NCBI RefSeq assembly: GCF_017301635.1
Contig: NZ_CP071091.1
Span: forward strand, 1,021,001 to 1,085,000
Direction: 5' to 3'
DNA length: 64,000 bases
DNA from: Myxococcus landrumus
GTDB lineage: Bacteria; Myxococcota; Myxococcia; Myxococcales; Myxococcaceae
The translations under genes and the position numbers were made by a program. Below the pieces are notes generated by a model that saw only the letters and a program-made list of their open reading frames with translations, had not been told where the DNA came from and ran no database searches. The first letter of the stretch is position 1. Every line of letters begins with the position of its first letter. This document shows, piece after piece, positions 1 through 7,256 of the stretch.

Positions 1-246
1 GTCATCGAATGCACGTTCGTCGACCCCAAGCGCTCCGTGCAGGACGCGCGGGACCGTGCGCACCTCCACCTGGATGAGCTGCTGGCGCATGCCGACCGCT
101 TCCGGAACGAGGCGCTGGTGCTCATGCACTTCAGCCAGGCCCTGGGCCCGCAGGAAGTGCAGTCGATGATTCGAGAGCGCCTCCCCGCCTCGCTCCTGGA
201 GCGGGTCCGCATCTTCGCGCCCGACTCCGGCCGCTGGTTCGGCTGA
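1..246 (+). CDS. MBL-fold metallo-hydrolase, RNase Z-like (C-terminal part, 5' end outside window)
   Basis: The frame is open from base 1 to the TGA at 244-246, giving 81 residues of a protein that begins upstream of the window. The visible part begins with VIECTF. It then has a His-rich helix (HLHLDELLAHA) followed by LVLMHFS. This is the pattern at the end of the RNase Z / MBL hydrolase family, where an (E)x(T)F strand is followed by a late metal-ligand His in an 'LTHFS' motif. The catalytic HxHxDH motif would lie outside the window, so substrate (tRNA 3' trailer or other) cannot be judged. The next gene is convergent, with 45 bases between. Family assignment is by motif only. Confidence 0.6.
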   Translation, partial: VIECTFVDPKRSVQDARDRAHLHLDELLAHADRFRNEALVLMHFSQALGPQEVQSMIRERLPASLLERVRIFAPDSGRWFG

Positions 247-291
247 GGTCTCGCGACGCACATCAGCCGAACCGCCCCTTCCAATGGGGGC

Positions 292-2319
292 CTACAGGTT
301 CCGGACAAACTCCTTGGGGTAACGAATCCAGGAGGGTGCGGCTCGGAGGTCGATCATCCCGTTCAACCCGCGGTCCTTCAGCTTCTGGGTCTCTTTCGAT
401 GGGGTGTAGACGGAGTCGCCCAGATCCGTCGGAGAGTTCCAGACGGAGATGGTGGCCTTTCCCCCCATGTGCAGCTTCTCGATGGCCGCTCTCGTCGCGG
501 CATCGTCCTTCTTCACGGCGCTGTAGTTCACGATGAAGGTCGCGGGTTGCCCGGCGCGCTCGGCGGCGGCGACCATCCCGTTGACATCACCCTCCGAGAG
601 ACTCTTTTCGTTCGGAGAGTTGATGGCCATGGTGGCATTGGGGAAGCGCTCCCTGAAGCGCTCCCTCAAGAGGGCGTCTGACTCTCCCATGCTCACACTG
701 AACATCAGCCTCTCGCTGGGGACGCCTGCCTTCTCGATGTCGTCGAGCATCTTGCGGAGCGCCTCATCCTTGGCGGGGCCCTCCAGTTTGGGGGAGTCGA
801 ACTTGACGTCGACCTTCATCCCCACGCCGAGCTTGTTGGCCTGGATGAGCCATTCGCTCATTCCCAGTTTGTCCGCCTCCCCTCCATGGCTCATGACGAA
901 CTTTCCATCCTGGAGCTGGAGGTCGGCCTCGAACCAATTGTTGCCGTTCTTCACGGCCTCGGCGAACTCCGCGGGGGTGTTCGTGAGGTGCGCATTGCGG
1001 GCCTGGTCCAGCGTCATTCCAGGCTGCCAGCGTCGGGAGTCCAGGGGAGGGTGATCATCCCCCAGCGCCTCCGCGGCCTTGTTCTTCCCCAGGGCCTGAA
1101 GCTCGGCCATGACTCCTCCGCCCAGCAGCGCGGCACCCACCGGGTTTCCCTCCGGATATCGATGCCCCTGCATCTTCCTGAGCCGGTCATCGAACTGGTT
1201 GAGGTCGCTCTTGTCGGGCAGGCCCTCGGCGAGGGCTCGGGCCACCGTCTTCTGGCCCTCGGGTCCCACCTTCTGCATCACCTTGCCGAGCTCCTCCAGG
1301 GACTCACGGGTGATGTCCTTCCAGCCGTACTCCACGGGCTTGGAGTCATCCTTGTTGTTCACGATGCGGTCGCCCAGGGTCTTGCCTATCTCCTGGAGCG
1401 TCGGCTGGGCGGCCTGCACGAGCTTCTCCGCGTAGTTGGGATCGAGGCCGAAGGCGACGTCGAAGGCGTGTGAGTTCATGATGGCCAGCAGTTGCTTGGA
1501 GGCGGCGCCCGCCCCGCCCTTGGCCATGGCGTCCGCGATGGATGCGGCATCCCGCTCGAGGTTCTGCGAGGGGGGATTGTTGGACGGCACCTGGATGACA
1601 GGGGGAGACAAGGGCTGGTGATCGAGGAGGAGCTTGTTCGCGGCCTCGTGTTTCCCCTGGACTTGCAGCTCCGAGATGGTCGCGCCCGCGAGCAGTGCGG
1701 CGCCCTTCGGGTTCCCCTTCTTGGGGTCCTTCATGTCATCCAGGACGTCGTCGAACTGGTTGAGGTCATCGTCGTTGGGGAGGCCTTCGGCCACTGCCTT
1801 GCCCAGCGTCCGCTGTCCCTCGGGGCCCATGTTCTCGGCCGCGATGGCGAGGTGTTCCAGCGTCTTGCTGGTGACGTCCTTCAGGCCGAACTCCGCGAAC
1901 TCGTCGTCGTCCTTGTCCTTGGCGACTCGATCACCCAGCACCTTCCCGAGCTGCTGGAGCGACGGGTACGCGGCCTGCGCGAGCTTGTCTCCGTAGTTGG
2001 GATCCCAGCCATACGAGCCATCCTTGGCGTGGGTCAGCAGGATGTTGCGGAACGTCTCCGCCGCGGCGATGGGGCCGCGGGTGCTGAGCATGTTGGCGAT
2101 GTCCGCGCTGTCCTGCGCGAGGTTCTGCGCGGGCTGTCCGGGCGGTGGCGTGATGAGGGGGGCCCCGGTGGGGGGCGGCGTGCTCGCGACGAACTCGTCC
2201 TGGGTCGGCATGCCCGTGGCGGGTGGTGCCGTGGCGGGGGGCTCCTGCTTGGGTGGAGGCGTCGAGACCAGGGGGCGCAGCGTTGGCGTGGCACCCGTCA
2301 ACTTGTTCATCCAGCCCAT
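292..2319 (-). CDS. Tandem-repeat protein with C-terminal menorin (FAM151)/GDPD-like TIM-barrel domain
   Basis: 675 residues. The ATG follows AAGGAG with good spacing. Residues 1-64 are Pro/Thr-rich with no clear signal peptide. Two copies of a roughly 170-residue unit follow, at about 65-236 and 252-426. They share GWDPNY/GLDPNY, GPEGQ, EGLP and DLNQFDD landmarks, so they are an internal duplication. Residues 443-675 resemble the FAM151/menorin and glycerophosphodiester phosphodiesterase barrels: H444 with N447, an acidic ExD pair (E464, D466), MSHGG (H478), WL at 490, and a KxDxK strand (K502, D504, K506). The last strands carry N598, W627 and D657. That layout suggests a phosphodiesterase-like or inactive barrel; substrate unknown. 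The gene is monocistronic and convergent with the preceding hydrolase. The repeats match nothing I recognise. Confidence 0.75.
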   Translation of the reverse strand: MGWMNKLTGATPTLRPLVSTPPPKQEPPATAPPATGMPTQDEFVASTPPPTGAPLITPPPGQPAQNLAQDSADIANMLSTRGPIAAAETFRNILLTHAKDGSYGWDPNYGDKLAQAAYPSLQQLGKVLGDRVAKDKDDDEFAEFGLKDVTSKTLEHLAIAAENMGPEGQRTLGKAVAEGLPNDDDLNQFDDVLDDMKDPKKGNPKGAALLAGATISELQVQGKHEAANKLLLDHQPLSPPVIQVPSNNPPSQNLERDAASIADAMAKGGAGAASKQLLAIMNSHAFDVAFGLDPNYAEKLVQAAQPTLQEIGKTLGDRIVNNKDDSKPVEYGWKDITRESLEELGKVMQKVGPEGQKTVARALAEGLPDKSDLNQFDDRLRKMQGHRYPEGNPVGAALLGGGVMAELQALGKNKAAEALGDDHPPLDSRRWQPGMTLDQARNAHLTNTPAEFAEAVKNGNNWFEADLQLQDGKFVMSHGGEADKLGMSEWLIQANKLGVGMKVDVKFDSPKLEGPAKDEALRKMLDDIEKAGVPSERLMFSVSMGESDALLRERFRERFPNATMAINSPNEKSLSEGDVNGMVAAAERAGQPATFIVNYSAVKKDDAATRAAIEKLHMGGKATISVWNSPTDLGDSVYTPSKETQKLKDRGLNGMIDLRAAPSWIRYPKEFVRNL

Positions 2320-2565
2320 GTTTGAACTCTCCTTGCCTTGGGGCAGGCAGCCCCCATCCCCGCGTGAAGCGCGGGAGTTTCTTCAAGGGGAGGGACAGGG
2401 AATCCAGGTGGCGCATTTCGGTGGAGGCGTTCTGCCGTTCATCCGCAACCCATCGGAATCACGCGGCTTTCGAGAAAAATTCGAGACCGTGTCGATCTGC
2501 CATTTGGATATTCGTTGCCAGTTTGAAGGGCGGGAACATCCCCGCCTCGAAACCAGGAGACGAAC

Positions 2566-3006
2566 ATGCGCGTGATGGTCATCGTGAAGGCGAGCCCGAA
2601 CTCCGAGAAGGGCCTGATGCCGAAGGAGGAGATGCTGGCGGCGATGGGGAAGTACAACGAGGAGCTGGTGAAGGCGGGCATCATGCTCGCGGGCGAGGGA
2701 CTCCACCCCAGCAGCAAGGGCAAGCGGGTCGTCTTCGGCGACGGAAAGAAGCCGAGTGTGGTCGACGGTCCGTTCGCGGAGACCAAGGAGCTGGTGGCCG
2801 GCTACTGGCTCTGGCAGGTGCGCAACATGGACGAGGCCCTCGAGTGGGCGCGCCGTTGCCCGAACCCGATGCCTGGTGAGGAAGGTGTCCTCGAGATTCG
2901 CCCGGTGTTCGAGGCGTCGGACTTCGGAGAGGAGTTCACCCCGGAGCTTCGCGCACAGGAAGATCGCCTCCGCGTGGAGCTGGAGCAGCAGCAGCGGGCA
3001 AAGTAG
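2566..3006 (+). CDS. YCII-related (DGPF family) protein
   Basis: 146 residues, ATG preceded by CCAGGAG. The protein starts MRVMVIVKA and carries the diagnostic VDGPFAETKEL segment near residue 65, followed by GYWLWQV and an acidic C terminus ending in a short Glu/Gln-rich helix. DGPF/YCII proteins are small alpha/beta ferredoxin-like dimers. They are often encoded beside ECF sigma factors, but none is present here. No catalytic role can be assigned; the conserved His-Asp dyad of enzymatic YciI is not evident. It stands alone, divergent from the repeat protein at 292-2319, with about 245 bases between the two starts. Confidence 0.85.
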   Translation: MRVMVIVKASPNSEKGLMPKEEMLAAMGKYNEELVKAGIMLAGEGLHPSSKGKRVVFGDGKKPSVVDGPFAETKELVAGYWLWQVRNMDEALEWARRCPNPMPGEEGVLEIRPVFEASDFGEEFTPELRAQEDRLRVELEQQQRAK

Positions 3007-3431
3007 CCAACGCTACTCAATAGTCGCTCACGGACAGAAGGCTCGCGGCAGAGCACCCGACAACAGTCGAACCCCGAAGGGTGAGCCGTGTGACGGGCGC
3101 AAGTTCGTCACGGAGTCTCGAAAGACGCTCGTGGGGAACCGGCACGTGCTCGGCGTGCACCACGCTTCCCACGGCCACGGATGCACCCTCGAGAGTTGCC
3201 GTTCGCGTCTTGCTGCAGCGCCAGTGTTCCCACCGCTGGCTGTCGATGTCTTCGTTGCTTTCACGGGAAAGTGCCCATTCCATCCCCGCTTTCTACCCAT
3301 GCACGTGTGACACGTCGCCGGTGTCACCTCTCCTGAAGGGCGACGCGTGATTTCACCCGGGCAACTCGGGTAGAGGAGGCGCGGGGCGAAGCCGCCATAT
3401 CGGAGTCGCCTCACAGGAGGGGGAAGTACCC
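3007..3431. other. Intergenic region, 425 bases, with one perfect inverted repeat
   Basis: No convincing gene is present; the short frames here lack family features and a ribosome site. The one structured element is GTGACAC-7 nt-GTGTCAC at 3307-3327, about 105 bases upstream of the next start. A weaker ACCCG/CGGGT pair lies at about 3356-3372. The last 20 bases contain ACAGGAGGGGG, the ribosome site of the next gene. Confidence 0.5.
3307..3327. promoter_or_regulatory. Perfect 7-bp inverted repeat, possible operator
   Basis: GTGACAC, a 7-base spacer, then GTGTCAC. The arms are exact reverse complements, centred about 115 bases before the ATG of the transglycosylase fusion. The geometry fits a dimeric regulator site, but no -10/-35 pair was confidently placed next to it. 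Could be chance. Confidence 0.3.
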
Positions 3432-5636
3432 ATGGAGTGCTGTTCCCGCTGGCTGTTCGTCGTCGCGTTGCTCGTGAGTGTCACCGCCTGCAAGCAGGAC
3501 CCTCCCGCGCCTCCGCCGGCACCTCCCGTCGTGGCCGCCGCCGAGCCGGAGGATCCGCCGTTCCCTGAACAGGCCCTGCCGCTCCCAGTCGAAGACGCTC
3601 ATCCCAACGCCGCCCCCGCGAAGCCGCCCGAGCCTCCCTTCACCGGAGACCTCCCAGCGCTCCGCACCCGCGGCGTGCTGCGAGTCCTCGTCGAGACCAT
3701 CGACGAGCGCTCCCTCCCGCGACAGGGCATGCCCCGCTCGCAGGACCGCGCCCTCCTGGAGCGCTTCGCCGAGAAGCACGGGATGACCGCCGAGTTCATT
3801 CCTGTCGAGCGCTTCGACCAGCTCATCCCGTTGCTTCGTGAAGGTCGAGGAGACGTCATCGCCGCGGACCTCACCGTCACCCCCGAGCGTGCCAAGGAGC
3901 TCGCGTTCACCCGGCCGCTCGCGCTCGTCAGCGAAGTCCTGGTCGGCAAGCGTGGCACCTCTGGCTTGCCTCGCAAGCCCGAGGAACTCGCGGGCCGCGC
4001 TGTCCATGTCCGCGCCAGCTCCACCTTCGCCACGTCACTCGCCACCCTCGCCAAGGACAAGGCCCCGGGACTTGTCGTCGAGCCCGTGGCCGAGAGCCTC
4101 GACTCCGAGGAGCTGGCCTGGAAGGTCACCCAAGGCGAGCTCCCGCTGACCATCGTGGACAGCCACCTGCTGGCGGCCATCGAGACCTACAACCCGAACG
4201 TCGAAGCCCTCTTTCCCATCGCGGAGAAGCGGGCCCTCGCGTGGGGCGTGCGGCTGGACAACGCCGCGCTGCGCGGGGCCCTGGATGCCTTCCTCATCGA
4301 GCGCGCGCTCACCGAGCATCACCAACAACTCTTCACCGGCGACCTCGACGGCATCCGCAAGCGCGGCGTGCTGCGAGTCCTCACGCGCAACAGTCCCGTC
4401 ACCTACTACCTGCACCGAGGAGGACAGGCTGGCTTCGACTACACGATGGCGAAGCTCGTGGCGGATGCCCTCAAGGTGCGGCTCGAGATCCTGGTCCCGC
4501 CTTCCTACGAGGCGCTCCTCTCCTGGTTGCAGGAGGGCAGGGGAGACATGGTCGCCGCCGCGCTCACCATCACCCCGGAGCGTCAGCGTGAGGTCTCCTT
4601 CTCGAGTCCCTACCTCTTCGTGGACGAGGTCCTCGTGCAGCGCGCGGGCGCCGAGAAGCCCGCATCACTCGCGGACCTGAAGGGCCGCGCGATTCACGTC
4701 CGTCGCTCGTCCAGCCACTTCGCCACCTTGAGCGCACTGGCTCCTCAGCACGGCTTCGTCCTCGTCGAGGAGCCCGAGGACCAGGACGCGGAGACGCTCA
4801 TCGAGCGCGTGGCCCGCGGCGAGATTCCCTTCACCGTGACGGACAGCCACATCCTCGCCGCGGAGCTCGTGTATCGCGATGACGTGGAAGTTGCGTTGAC
4901 GGTGCCCGGCCAGGGCACGCCCGCCGGGAAGGAGGGGCACTACGGCATCGCCTTCGCCGTGCGCCCACAGAGCCCGAAGCTGCGCGCGTTCCTGGACGGC
5001 TTCGTGAAGAAGACCTATCGCGGTACCGAGTACAACCTGGCCCGCCGCCGCTACTTCGAGGGGCGACGTGAGCAGGCCCCCGCGACCACGGAGGAGGCGG
5101 TCCTCGCTGGCACCATCTCGCCCTATGACGGACTCGTCCGCTCCTACTCGGCGCGCTACGGCCTGGACTGGCGGTTGATGGTCGCGCAGATGTTCCAGGA
5201 GAGCCGCTTCGACCCTCGCGCCCGGAGCTGGGTGGGCGCACAGGGCCTCTTCCAGGTCATGCCCGACACGGGCACGGAGCTGGGCTTCCGCAAGCTCGAG
5301 GACCCCGAGCAAGGCATCCACGCGGGCGTGAAGTACATGCACCAGCTCATCGGCCGCATCGCTCCGGAGATTCCCTTCAAGCAGCGGCTGCGCTTCGCCC
5401 TGGCCTCCTACAACGCGGGCCTCGGCCACGTGCTCGACGCCCGGCGCCTGGCGCAGGAGCAGGGCCTGGACCCCAATCGTTGGTTCGGCCACGTCGAGAA
5501 GGCCATGCTCCTCCTCGAGAAGCCCCACTACTACCGCCGCGCGCGGCACGGCTACTGCCGCGGCTCCGAGCCCGTGAAGTACGTCTCCGAAATCCAGACG
5601 CGCTACGGGAACTACGTGGCGGTCGTCCAACACTGA
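3432..5636 (+). CDS. Lipoprotein: two SBP_bac_3 domains fused to a lytic transglycosylase (MltF-like)
   Basis: 734 residues behind a strong ribosome site (ACAGGAGGGGG). The signal peptide ends in a VTAC lipobox (C20), followed by a Pro-rich linker to about residue 70. Two family-3 solute-binding domains follow, about 80-300 and 305-555; each opens with KRGVLRVL or TRGVLRVL and contains the GRGD(V/M)xAA(D/A)LT(V/I)TPER block. The C-terminal SLT domain runs from about 566. Its catalytic Glu is E590 in MFQESRF, followed by the GLFQVMP and ASYNAG motifs. E. coli MltF has one SBP_bac_3 domain plus SLT, so this is an expanded version. Expected role: cleavage of murein glycan strands at the outer membrane, with the binding domains sensing peptides or muropeptides. 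Start, lipobox and catalytic Glu are directly visible; ligand is unknown. Confidence 0.9.
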   Translation: MECCSRWLFVVALLVSVTACKQDPPAPPPAPPVVAAAEPEDPPFPEQALPLPVEDAHPNAAPAKPPEPPFTGDLPALRTRGVLRVLVETIDERSLPRQGMPRSQDRALLERFAEKHGMTAEFIPVERFDQLIPLLREGRGDVIAADLTVTPERAKELAFTRPLALVSEVLVGKRGTSGLPRKPEELAGRAVHVRASSTFATSLATLAKDKAPGLVVEPVAESLDSEELAWKVTQGELPLTIVDSHLLAAIETYNPNVEALFPIAEKRALAWGVRLDNAALRGALDAFLIERALTEHHQQLFTGDLDGIRKRGVLRVLTRNSPVTYYLHRGGQAGFDYTMAKLVADALKVRLEILVPPSYEALLSWLQEGRGDMVAAALTITPERQREVSFSSPYLFVDEVLVQRAGAEKPASLADLKGRAIHVRRSSSHFATLSALAPQHGFVLVEEPEDQDAETLIERVARGEIPFTVTDSHILAAELVYRDDVEVALTVPGQGTPAGKEGHYGIAFAVRPQSPKLRAFLDGFVKKTYRGTEYNLARRRYFEGRREQAPATTEEAVLAGTISPYDGLVRSYSARYGLDWRLMVAQMFQESRFDPRARSWVGAQGLFQVMPDTGTELGFRKLEDPEQGIHAGVKYMHQLIGRIAPEIPFKQRLRFALASYNAGLGHVLDARRLAQEQGLDPNRWFGHVEKAMLLLEKPHYYRRARHGYCRGSEPVKYVSEIQTRYGNYVAVVQH

Positions 5637-5641
5637 GGGCC

Positions 5642-5673
5642 GAGTCTCGCCCATCACCTCACGGGCGAGACTC
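5642..5673. terminator. Bidirectional hairpin between convergent genes
   Basis: A perfect 11-bp stem (GAGTCTCGCCC and its complement) with a 10-base loop starts 5 bases after the transglycosylase stop and lies 20 bases before the end of the convergent DUF4139 gene. There is no T-tract on either side, so the terminator role is inferred from position and stem strength. Confidence 0.65.
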
Positions 5674-5693
5674 CGACCGACACCCTGGCGTCC

Positions 5694-7256
5694 CTACAGT
5701 CCCGCGACCTTCGACGAACTGGTCACCGTGTAGACCAGCGTCAGCTCCTGCTGTGAGCGCGGCAGCGCCGTGAGCTCGAAGCGCGCGATGCCCTCCGTGC
5801 TCACGCGCGTGGGCGCGGGCCGGGTGGCTTCCTTCTGGAGCACCACCTCCACGGACTCCACCTCGGAGACGGGCAGCCGCTCCTCGAGCGCGACCGCCGC
5901 GGGCTTGGGGCCCATGTTGGAGACGAACATGCGCACGTGATGGGTCTTCACCTTGCGCCCCGTCAGCCGGCTCACGTCCTCCTGGAGGTCCGTCTGTCGG
6001 GCCACGCGCAGGGAGTCTTCACTCCCGAAGCCCAGCCGCAGTCGCTCGCCCTTCCCGGTGAAGCGGAGCTGCGAGCGGCCGACGTATCCACTCTGGCGCA
6101 CCAGGTCCACCGGACCCGCGAGCAGCACCGCCGGACCCACGTTGTCGAAGCGCGCCACCCGATGAACCAGCGGTGACAGCTCCGGACAGACGAGCAGCTC
6201 GGACGCGGCGGGCGCGGTGAAGTGGAACAGGGGGACGCGATGCGGCTCACCATCGGAAGGCACCGTGGCTCGATGAGGCGCCGCGAGCGTCAGGGGCTCA
6301 CCGCCGTCATCCATGCCGGGCGGACCCTCGTCGCGCTTCGCCGCGCCACCTTCGCCCGCCGTCTGGATGACCTCCTCGCGCACCGCCACTTCGACGACCT
6401 GCTTCTCGCGGTCTGTCTTGTCGCGGAGGAAGAGCCAGTCCGGCTCCAGCCGGGGCGGTGCCGCGCCCAGCGTGGGACGCGCGGTGGAGAACGCCAGCTC
6501 CACGTCCTTCCATTCCTCCTCCGTGCGCTGCCACACCACGGCCTCGCACTCCAGCCGCACCGTCGTGTTGGTCCCCTCGGACGACGACTCGAGCGTCGCG
6601 CGATACGCGGGACGCCAGGCCGCGCAGGGCACCAGGTAGGTGATGGACAGCAGCGCGGTTCCTCCCGCGGGGTGCCCCACCTCCAGCTCCGCGTGGACGT
6701 CGAGCCGAGCCTCCTCCTGCTGCGTCTCCGCGCGTGCGCGTCGCGCCTCGATGAGCCGCTGCTGCACGTCCTGCTGTTCGCGCAGCGCGGTGCGCAGTGC
6801 CTCGCCCGCGGCCTCCAGTTCCTGGCGGACGGAGTCGAGCTGTTGTTTCCACGTCTCGGCTCGCGCCAGACCTCCGCCGGCCTGCTCGGAGATGGCGCGG
6901 TAGACGTCCGCATGTGCCGTCGTCAGCAGGCCGTGGCGAGCCGTCAGACGATTCACATCCGCGAGACGCTGGCGCTCCTCCTGCTCCAGGTCCGCCACGC
7001 GCTGGTCCAGGTGGGTGGTGTGCTCGCGCAGGGCCTCGGGTGGTTGAGGCCTTCGCGCGCGACGCACGCGTGCCTGGGACACGGTGCCTCCGGCGAGCTT
7101 CGCCTGGAGGGAGCGGTCCACGGCCAAGGGGGACAGCCCCGAGATGACCAGGCGCTGGGCGCCCGGGACCAGCGGGACTTCACCTCGGCGCTCGATGAGG
7201 GCGCGGTCTTCCAGGAGGGTGACCTTGACGACCGGCAGGGTGAAGGGCGTGCTCAT
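5694..7256 (-). CDS. DUF4139/DUF4140 (mucoidy-inhibitor MuiA-like) protein, second of a tandem pair
   Basis: 520 residues, starting MSTPFTLPVVKV. The ATG at 7256 shares its A with the upstream TGA (TGATG) and has AGGAGG just ahead, so translation is coupled to the preceding gene; in-frame codons further upstream are not needed. The N terminus is a DUF4140-type beta domain (VTLLEDRALIERRGEV). A long coiled coil (about residues 75-185) follows, then a DUF4139 beta-rich domain with the landmark YLVPCAAWRPAY and late VRMFVSNMGP. No signal peptide or membrane segment is visible. Members of this family are of unknown function; the MuiA name comes from an effect on mucoidy. The gene shares a strand and likely a transcript with the MNIO genes upstream. 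Confidence 0.8.
   Translation of the reverse strand: MSTPFTLPVVKVTLLEDRALIERRGEVPLVPGAQRLVISGLSPLAVDRSLQAKLAGGTVSQARVRRARRPQPPEALREHTTHLDQRVADLEQEERQRLADVNRLTARHGLLTTAHADVYRAISEQAGGGLARAETWKQQLDSVRQELEAAGEALRTALREQQDVQQRLIEARRARAETQQEEARLDVHAELEVGHPAGGTALLSITYLVPCAAWRPAYRATLESSSEGTNTTVRLECEAVVWQRTEEEWKDVELAFSTARPTLGAAPPRLEPDWLFLRDKTDREKQVVEVAVREEVIQTAGEGGAAKRDEGPPGMDDGGEPLTLAAPHRATVPSDGEPHRVPLFHFTAPAASELLVCPELSPLVHRVARFDNVGPAVLLAGPVDLVRQSGYVGRSQLRFTGKGERLRLGFGSEDSLRVARQTDLQEDVSRLTGRKVKTHHVRMFVSNMGPKPAAVALEERLPVSEVESVEVVLQKEATRPAPTRVSTEGIARFELTALPRSQQELTLVYTVTSSSKVAGL

Noticed and set aside
3007..3431. Short frames in the gap before the transglycosylase gene
   Set aside because: No start context, no family features, Arg-rich composition; taken as non-coding.
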